Shown: positions 57,661-64,000 of the stretch, in pieces | Position numbering within the stretch: position 1 is the first letter of the stretch | How the letters are laid out: each line of letters starts with the position of its first letter | From: Jaltomata sinuosa | Lineage: Eukaryota > Streptophyta > Magnoliopsida > Solanales > Solanaceae | Direction of reading: 5' to 3' | Assembly: GCA_003996215.1 (NCBI GenBank) | Contig: QJPP01000458.1 | Coordinates: forward strand, 1 to 64,000 | Length of the DNA stretch: 64,000 nucleotides | Translations under genes and position numbers: made by a program | The notes under the pieces: model-generated | What the model saw: the letters and a program-made list of their open reading frames with translations, nothing else | What the model was told of the DNA's origin: nothing | Database searches by the model: none

Positions 57661-58350
57661 TTTTAGGAATAAGGGTGAAACGAATCCCTCATTGAATACC
57701 CACATACCTTATTGAAGCTTGCTTGATCTAATGTGAAAAGAAATGGAGGCTTGAACTTGGAGCTTGAAGGAGTTCTTTCTTCCTTTGGAATAGAATTGCT
57801 TAGAATAAGAAGAGTTTAGGCTATTAGGGAATAAAAACCTACTAAAAATGTCAAAACAACCTCACTTAGGAGTTAAAAGGATGGGTAGTTACAAAAATAC
57901 CCGTGGGATTTAATTAGAGAAAAGTTATTAAAAACCTCGGCTTCAGATTCCACGAGTCCTATCAATGGATTGTAGAAGTAACCACGGCTCATGGATTGGA
58001 GTCTTGGTTTCTGAGCCAAAAGATAGGCTGCAGAAGAGATTCCACGAGTTAACAGGATGACTCATGGAAACTTCCACGAGTCATAGACACCTCTCATGGT
58101 TTTTGTGGGACTTGACTATCCTCAGTTGAGTTTCACGAGTTGGTTCCATGACTCATGGAACCATCCACGGACCGTGAACCTGACTTGTGATTCTATGACC
58201 TGATGTTGATCTGTAGGACTATTTTCACGAGTTACTTCCACCACTCACGGTTCTATCCACGGCTCATGGACTTGACTCGTGATTCCTAGAAGTTCAGAAT
58301 TTTTCAGAGATTCAAAGTTAAAAAGCTTAATCAAATTTTGGGGTATTACA
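57661..58350 (-). repeat. 3' LTR of family C element, truncated
   Basis: The right edge 'ggggtattaca' at 58350 gives a minus-strand start TGTAATACCCC next to the PPT. The part 57950-58290 is filled with 'cacgagt' and 'catgactcatgg' words, including a perfect 23-base palindrome (arms TGGTTCCATGA and TCATGGAACCA, 58141-58163). The LTR end seen at 63407 ('tgccccgagg') is not found to the left, so the LTR is probably truncated, and its left limit is uncertain. Confidence 0.7.
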
Positions 58351-58367
58351 ATATCTCCCCCTTGGGA
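58351..58367 (-). other. Polypurine tract of family C element
   Basis: Minus strand TCCCAAGGGGGAGATAT directly before the LTR start TGTAATACCCC. Confidence 0.85.
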
Positions 58368-58590
58368 TCATTCATCCTCGAATGAAGACTAAGCAAGGAA
58401 AAATGGAGAGAAAAATAGCCCAACCAACAAACAAACATAAAACTCAAGGATGAACATGAAAACTGAGCTTTTCAACTTAAATCATGATTGAACTAGCTTC
58501 GAAAAACATGAATGCATGCTAGGATCATGAGGGAAAACCGATGGAATAGAATTGGAGGGACATACGAAGGAGGAAACTATTACCTCAAGT

Positions 58591-59989
58591 TTAAACTAAA
58601 TCGGAAGGAAAGAGATGAGGGTACTTGGATTTCATGGCTGCTTCCGCTTCCCAAGTAGCTCCTTCAACTAGCTGATTTCTCCAAAGGACCTTCACCGATG
58701 CGACTTCTTTGTTTCTCAACCTCTGAATCTGATGATCAAGAATCTCCACGAGAACTTCCTCATATGTAAGTATATCATTCACACTCACATCTTCCAAAGG
58801 AATAATCAAGGTTCGATCACCAACACACTTCTTCAACAAGGAAAAATGGAAAACTGGATGAACTGCTTCTAAATCTGATGGTAATTCCAACTCATAAGCA
58901 ACACTACCAACTCTCCTCAAAATCTGATAAGGACCTACATAGCAGGGACTAAGCTTTCCTTTCTTACCAAATCTCATCACACCCTTCATGGGTGAAACCT
59001 TCAGAAATACCCAATCATCAACCTCAAACTCCAACTCTCTTCTCCTCACATCTACATATGATTTCTGTCGACTCTGAGCGGTCTTCCACCTCTCCCTAAT
59101 GATCCGAACCTTCTCCATAGTCTCCTGAACTGAATCTGGACCAATCAAAGTTGCCTCACCTGCCTCAAACCAACCAATAGGAGATCTACACCTCCGCCTA
59201 TAAAGTGCCTCATAAGGGGACATCTGGATGATAGAATGGAAGTTTTTGCTATAGGCAAAATTGATAAGAGGTAAGTGATCATCCCAATTACCTTTGAAAT
59301 AAATCACACAATCTCTCAACATATCATCCAAAGTCTAAATAGTACGCTCTGCCTGGCCATCCGTGTGTGGGTAAAAATTTGTGCTAAGCTTAACCTGAGT
59401 ACCAAGACTTTTCTGAAATGACCTCAAAAACTGGGATATAAACTGGTACCCCTATCTGAAATGATAGACTATGGAACACCATGCAATCAGACTATCTCCC
59501 GAATGTAGAGTCTGGCATAATCCTTTGCTGAATCTGTAGTCTTAACAGCCAAGAAGTGGGATGACTTAGTCATCCTGTCGATAATCACCCAAACAGAATC
59601 ATGTTGCCTTCGAGTACGAGGTAAACCTATAATGAAGTCCATATTGATCTCTTCCCATTTCCAAGTAGGAAGATCAATATCCTGAGTCATACCACCCGGT
59701 CGCTGATGCTTTACCTTTACTTACTGACAGTTGGGACACTTAGCCACAAAACCTGCTATGTCCCTCTTCATGCCATTCCACCAATAGACTTCCCGTAGAT
59801 CATGGTACATCTTGGTGGCACCGGGGTGAATAGAATATCTGGAGCTATGAGCCTCTATCAAAATCCACTGTCTCAACCCATCTATGTCAGGAATACACAA
59901 TCGACCCTGATATCAAAGCACACCATCTCCCCCTTGGGAGAAAACCTCTACCCTTTGCTGATGAACTGCACCCTTCAGCTGGTGCAAAA
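58591..59989 (-). pseudogene. Family C integrase with chromodomain-like tail
   Basis: Zinc-binding part with H...H (YSIHPGATKMYHDLREVYWW) and KCPNCQ (about 59730-59860). The core begins with MDFIIGLPRTRRQHDSVWVI (about 59590-59650), and the second Asp is in SDRG (about 59450). One base is lost just after it, shifting frame; the third Glu is in QAER (about 59350), so all three catalytic acids are still present. From 59331 the frame is open for 246 codons: the SPMKGVMRFGKKGKLSPCYV module, then AVHPVFHFSLLKKC, then a chromodomain-like tail (RNKEVASVKVLWRNQ, then VEGATWEAEAAMKSKYPHLF) ending at 58591. Integrase would insert cDNA; the tail is the chromovirus targeting module. Confidence 0.9.
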
Positions 59990-61499
59990 TAGGATCATTG
60001 TCTTTCTTTTCCTTCACTTCAGCTGCCAAGGAAGATTCGAAACCATTCTGAACAATAAAACCACCTTCTGTCGAATCCATAAGGCAAAATCCTAGCCGAT
60101 CAAGTCGATGAACATCCTTAGCCAATTCCTTCTTTTTGTCCTCAACCGAAGATACACTACCCATGGACAACCTACTAAGCGCGTCTGCCATGATATTGGC
60201 CTTACCCGGATGGTAAAGCACACTCATATCATAATCCTTAAGAAGCTCAAGCCATCTTCTTTGACGAAGATTCAATTCCTTTTGAGTGAACACATACTGG
60301 AGGCTCTTATGATCGGTGAATACATCCACGTGAACCCCATACAAGTAGTGTCTCCAAATCTTCAAAACAAAAACCATGGCCGCTAAATCAAGATCATGAC
60401 TAGGGTAGTTTTTCTCATGAATCTTAAGTTGTCACGAAACATAAGAGGTCACCTTACCACGCTACATCAACACACAACCCAAACCAATCCTAGAAGTATC
60501 ACAATACACCACAAAGTCATCTAGGCCCTCGGGTAGAGCCAACACTGGAGCTGTGGTCAATCTAATCTTCAATTCCTGAAAGTTCTTCTCACATAGATTT
60601 GACCACTGAAATTTAACCTTCTTCTGAGTCAACTGAGTCAATGGGGCAGCAATGGAAGAAAATCCTTCCATAAATCTCTTATAGTAACCATCCAAACCCA
60701 AAAAGCTTCTAATAGCAGACGGTGGAGTGGGTCTAGGCCAGTTCATTACTGCCTCAATCTTTTGAGAATCAACTCAAATACCATCTCTAATCACAATATG
60801 ACCCATAAAAGCAACAAACTGCATTCAAAACTCACATTTACTAAACTTAGCAAATAACTGTCGATCTTTGAGAGTTTGCAACACCACTCTTAAATGGTCT
60901 GTATGCTCCTCCTTACTCTTAGAATAGATAAGAATATCATCAATGAACACGATCACAAACTATCTAAATACTGCTTGAACACACGGTTCATCAAATCCAT
61001 AAAAGCTGTAGGAGCATTCGTTAGTCCAAAAGACATAACAACAAATTCATAATGACCATACCGAGTTTTGAAGGTTGTATTCGGAATATCACACTCTCAA
61101 ACACGAGGCTGATTATAACTGGATCTAAGGTCAATCTTGCAGAAGAAACTGGCACCCTGAAGTTGATTGAACAAGTCATCAATCCTAGGAATAGGATACT
61201 TAATCTTGATTATGACCTTGTTCAATTGACGATAGTCGATACACAATCTTAGGGAACCATCTTTCTTTCGCACGAATAAGACCGGAGCACCCCATGGAGA
61301 GATGTTGGGTAGAATAAAACCCTTATCAACAAGGTCTTTCAACTGATCCTTCAATTCCTTTAGTTCCACTGGAGCCATTCTGTAGGGAGGAATAGAGATA
61401 GGATATGTATCAAGAAGAAGATCTATCCCAAAATCGATCTCCCACTCAGGAAGGACTCCTGGAAAATCCTCAGGAAACACTTCTAGAAACTCATTTACA
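59990..61499 (-). pseudogene. Family C reverse transcriptase and RNase H
   Basis: RT begins with EFLEVFPEDFPGVLP and continues VDKGFILPNISPWGAPVLFV, CIDYRQLNKVIIKIKYPIPR and FFCKIDLRSSYNQ to a stop at 61097; TRYGHYEFVVMSFGLTNAPT follows. A one-base loss near 60962 precedes the catalytic FIDD at 60936-60947 (ILIYSKSKEE). Later RT text includes FLGLDGYYKRFMEGFSSIAA (about 60650-60710). RNase H: VVYCDTSRIGLGCVL (about 60465-60515), LDLAAMVFVLKIWRHYLYG, FTDHKSLQYVFTQKELNLRQ, YHPGKANIMADALS. Stops at about 60460 and 60430 break it. The element cannot make its own cDNA. Confidence 0.9.
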
Positions 61500-62049
61500 A
61501 CAGGAACTGACTAAAGAGATGGGGTTTTGGACTCCGTATCCATAACCTGAACTATATGATAAACATAACCCTTAGAAATCATCTTCCTAGCCTTAAGATA
61601 AGATATGGAATGACCCTTAGAGGTTGGAGGATTACCTTGCCACTCTAAGACAGGATCATTCGGGAACTTAAAACTGATGACTCGGGTAAGACAATCAACC
61701 AAGGCATAACATGCATACAACCAATATATACCAAGAATAATATCAAAATCATTCATCTCCAACTCTACTAGATCTGCTGAAGTGACTCTATAAAGGACTG
61801 AGATAGGGAAATCTTGGTAGATTCTTTTGGCTACGATTGACTCACCAACGGGAGTACAAACATAAAAGGGTTCTAAGAGCTGATCAGGACTAATCTCGAA
61901 CTTGCAAGCCACATAAGGGGTCACAAATGATAAGGAGGCATTGGGATCTAACAAAGCATACTTATTAAGAGAGAAGACTTTCAACATACTATTAACAACG
62001 TCTGGTGAACTCTCCTAGTCCTGGCGAGAGGACATGGCATAAAGGCGGT
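61500..62049 (-). pseudogene. Family C aspartic protease
   Basis: Open 61987-61511 in the same frame as gag. The active-site box reads LLDPNASLSFVTPYVA (about 61905-61950): D-P-N, where families A and B-like relatives and the textbook have D-P/S/T-G. The second box NDFDIILGIYWLYACYALVD is at about 61700-61760. The C-terminal linker (SYLKARKMISKGYVYHIVQV) parallels the 'ARKLVGRGCLAFLA' linker of family A. The Gly to Asn change next to the catalytic Asp probably reduces or abolishes activity. Confidence 0.85.
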
Positions 62050-63190
62050 TATGGCAATGACCACCAGAACTTGAAGTAATGCCCTACTGGGCTGGTCAAC
62101 CTCTTGATGCTGCTGGGGCAGACTGAGTCCTACTACCTCTTTATCCCCTCCTGGCTGAAGGGTAATCTCTAATCTGATGTCCAGCCTAACCAGACCCAGA
62201 GCAACTACTTGAACCGGCTAGACACTTACCAGGATGACTCTTCCCACACTTGCCGCAAATGGGATAAGAAGCCCCCTTGGCAATACTTTCCTGCGAATAT
62301 GAACCAGATCCTCCTCCAGTCTGATCATGACGAGGCCTGGGGGCCTGGGTAGAAACACTAGATGAATAATGAATGGGCCCTGATGATTTCTTTTGAAACA
62401 AAAAGCGATGTCCACCTCTAGACTTCTGATGGCCAAAACCCAAACTCTCTGATCTAACCCTCTTATTCTCCTTTGTCATCTCCCTTAACTTATCTCCCTT
62501 AATCTGATGGGCATGAGTTATAAGTCGAGAAATATCCATGTCACCCAGAAGCATCGCGGACCTACACTCCTTTATTACCAAATACGACATGCCATAAACA
62601 TACTTACTCATCTCATCCCATGGGTCAGCCATCATGAAAGGAGCATACCTAGAAAAATGGTTGAACTTCAATCCATACTCCTGAAATAACGTAGAACCTT
62701 GCCTCAAATTCACGAACTCTTTGACCTTAGCTTGCCTCAACTCCCTTGGGAAAAACTGATCTAGAAAATCCCTCTCAAAGCATTCCCAAGTAATAGGGAC
62801 CGCATCCCTAGCCCTAGTATCTTTCCATTGAGTGAACCAAATATGAGCCACGTCCTTGAGTTGATAGGAAGCTATCTCAATACCATCAACACCACCAACT
62901 TGCATCACACTAAATATCTTTTTTACCTCATCCAAGAAATTTTGTGGATCCTCACCAACTTTTGAACCCTAGAACTCAGGTGGGTTCATACGAATGAAAT
63001 CTCAAACTTGGGCCGCTACTCCACCTTGACGGTGGATGAGGATAAGAGCCTGTTTATTAGCCTGAGTGGCCATAGTCTGAGCTAGCATATGAATGGCATT
63101 TCTGAACTTCACATTTGTGACCTCAGGGTCTGGAATGGGAGGGTCAACATTTTGAGTAGCTCGGCGAGGCATGGAACGGTGAGAAGGCAT
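62050..63190 (-). pseudogene. Family C gag
   Basis: Starts at ATG 63190 (MPSHRSMPRRATQNVDPPIP), about 190 bases after the PBS. TGA at 62999-63001 and TAG near 62970 interrupt a single frame that is then open to 62186. Capsid boxes: NFLDEVKKIFSVMQVGGVDG, SYQLKDVAHIWFTQWKDTRA, WECFERDFLDQFFPRELRQA, KVKEFVNLRQGSTLFQEYGL and KFNHFSRYAPFMM. A glycine/serine-rich stretch leads to a zinc knuckle CGKCGKSHPGKC (about 62220-62260) with spacing C-x2-C-x3-H-x3-C, shorter than the usual CCHC. Gag would package element RNA. Confidence 0.9.
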
Positions 63191-63379
63191 AATCTGAAAT
63201 GCATAAAGAATGGATTAGAAGGGTAGTATAGTTAAACTCTATCGCACGATATTAATCATGAATGAAGTGAAGCATTTCCTAACACACCTCGTAGCTTCCC
63301 TCTCATAAGTGTGGCATGCTTCATACACATGAAATAGACTCTACTCGATGCAGCTTTTAGACACCCTAAGACTCTTGAA

Positions 63380-63397
63380 CCTGGTGCTCTGATACCA
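63380..63397 (-). other. Primer binding site (initiator Met-tRNA type), family C
   Basis: Minus strand TGGTATCAGAGCACCAGG, complementary to initiator Met-tRNA, lies nine bases inside the 5' LTR edge. Confidence 0.9.
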
Positions 63398-63406
63398 AGT
63401 TTATCA

Positions 63407-64000
63407 TGCCCCGAGGATACCCCCTAGACGTAACACAGGACTCGACACCACAAGTTCCCCAAGTTAACCCTTGGCTAAAGCATGACTTAAACAAATATAG
63501 ATAAACTTAACAGAAGCATCAAAATGAATATATAAATAGACTGAGTCATCAACAGCTTAAACATAACATGATAGAATCTAAAACCCAAATACAGAATCTC
63601 TACTATGTCTGAAAGCCTCTAAACTGAATAATGAGTTGCTGGGACAAGACCTCAGCTAACTCCAAATACTAAGGAGAAACCATAAAGATAGACAACTGAT
63701 ACTAGTCCACGAAGTATGAGGACTCACCACTCAAAGTTAGGACACCTTCTAATCTCTAGCCACAAATCTAAGGACCCAAACCTGAATCTGCATCGTCAAG
63801 AGGATATAGTGCAAGATATGCGTCAGTACTATAGGATGTACTGAGTATGAGAGATATGCAAAAAAGTAGTAAAACGTACTTAAAACATAGTTAAAACTGA
63901 ATCCATGCATAATAAGAGTATTCATAAGAAATATTGTAATTTAAGCATATGGTAAGAGATATCAAAGCATAAGACTTAAAAACATTCATACGGGAGTTTC
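63407..64000 (-). repeat. 5' LTR of family C element, 3' part, leaving the window
   Basis: Begins TGCCCCGAGG (minus-strand end CGGGGCA) beside the PBS. The visible 594 bases do not overlap the retained part of the 3' LTR, so LTR divergence cannot be estimated. Non-coding. Confidence 0.75.

Larger units (their letters stand above)
58351..64000 (-). mobile_element. Gypsy family C retrotransposon (chromovirus-like), internal region and 5' LTR
   Basis: Reads right to left: 5' LTR (from 63407, leaving the window), PBS, gag, PR, RT, RNase H, IN with chromodomain-like tail, PPT. Protein boxes are similar to but clearly distinct from family A. In-frame stops in gag and PR and frameshifts in RT (near 60962) and IN (near 59447) are visible. 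Its truncated 3' LTR is listed separately. Confidence 0.9.

Noticed and set aside
1..64000. tRNA, rRNA or miRNA genes
   Set aside because: No cloverleaf-type or rRNA text was recognised; the tRNA-like words found are primer binding sites next to LTRs.

Overview
The window reads as plant nuclear heterochromatin and is almost wholly nested LTR retrotransposons. I see no convincing host gene and no rRNA, tRNA, CRISPR or bacterial feature. The polyprotein families (Ty3/gypsy chromoviruses with a C-terminal chromodomain-like tail, a Tat-lineage element with a second RNase H, Athila-type elements with an Asp-tRNA-like primer site and an env-like ORF, and a Ty1/copia remnant) point to a eudicot. Their wording resembles Solanaceae elements; that placement is my inference from memory, not a search.

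Layout. 1-1607: part of a minus-strand gypsy LTR ('family B-like') cutting into a Ty1/copia remnant (1608-4192: RNase H, an extra post-pol region with a coiled-coil ORF, PPT and LTR start). 4193-13029: gypsy 'family A', minus strand, with LTR, gag-PR-RT-RH-IN-chromodomain and PBS; its 5' LTR is truncated. 13030-16320: AT-rich DNA, then an LTR-like region with two ordered tandem arrays. 16320-20875: decayed Tat-type PR-RT-RH-aRNH-IN, cut in the integrase end by a second family A element on the plus strand (20876-28880; its 3' LTR is truncated). 28881-29210: Athila LTR fragment. 29211-39664: two family B 3' ends facing each other (about 3.7-kb LTRs at 31656-35322 plus and 35584-39271 minus, 261-bp spacer). 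39665-about 44195: plus-strand Athila derivative with only gag and protease. 44196-44362 and 50628-52811: a third B LTR split by a minus-strand Athila derivative (44363-50627) that keeps both outer LTR ends and an env-like gene but no gag-pol. 52812-58350: AT-rich DNA, a probable LTR edge at 56450, two minisatellites and a truncated LTR. 58351-64000: minus-strand gypsy 'family C' from PPT through IN, RH, RT, PR and gag to PBS and the 5' LTR, which runs off the window.

Every polyprotein carries stops and frameshifts, so I annotate them as pseudogenes. Comparing the two A copies shows that many stops are glutamine CAG to TAG or tryptophan TGG to TAG changes, as expected from deamination of methylated cytosines.

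The most interesting recurrent signal is non-coding. Each LTR family carries a GC-rich or dyad-rich, copy-number-variable block at what looks like the U3/core-promoter position: a perfect 12-bp palindrome CCGCTATAGCGG in A, TGTGCG-ACG-CGCACA dyads just upstream of a TATA box in Athila, a GC-rich block in B, and CATGA-C-TCATG palindromes in C. No new protein system could be supported.
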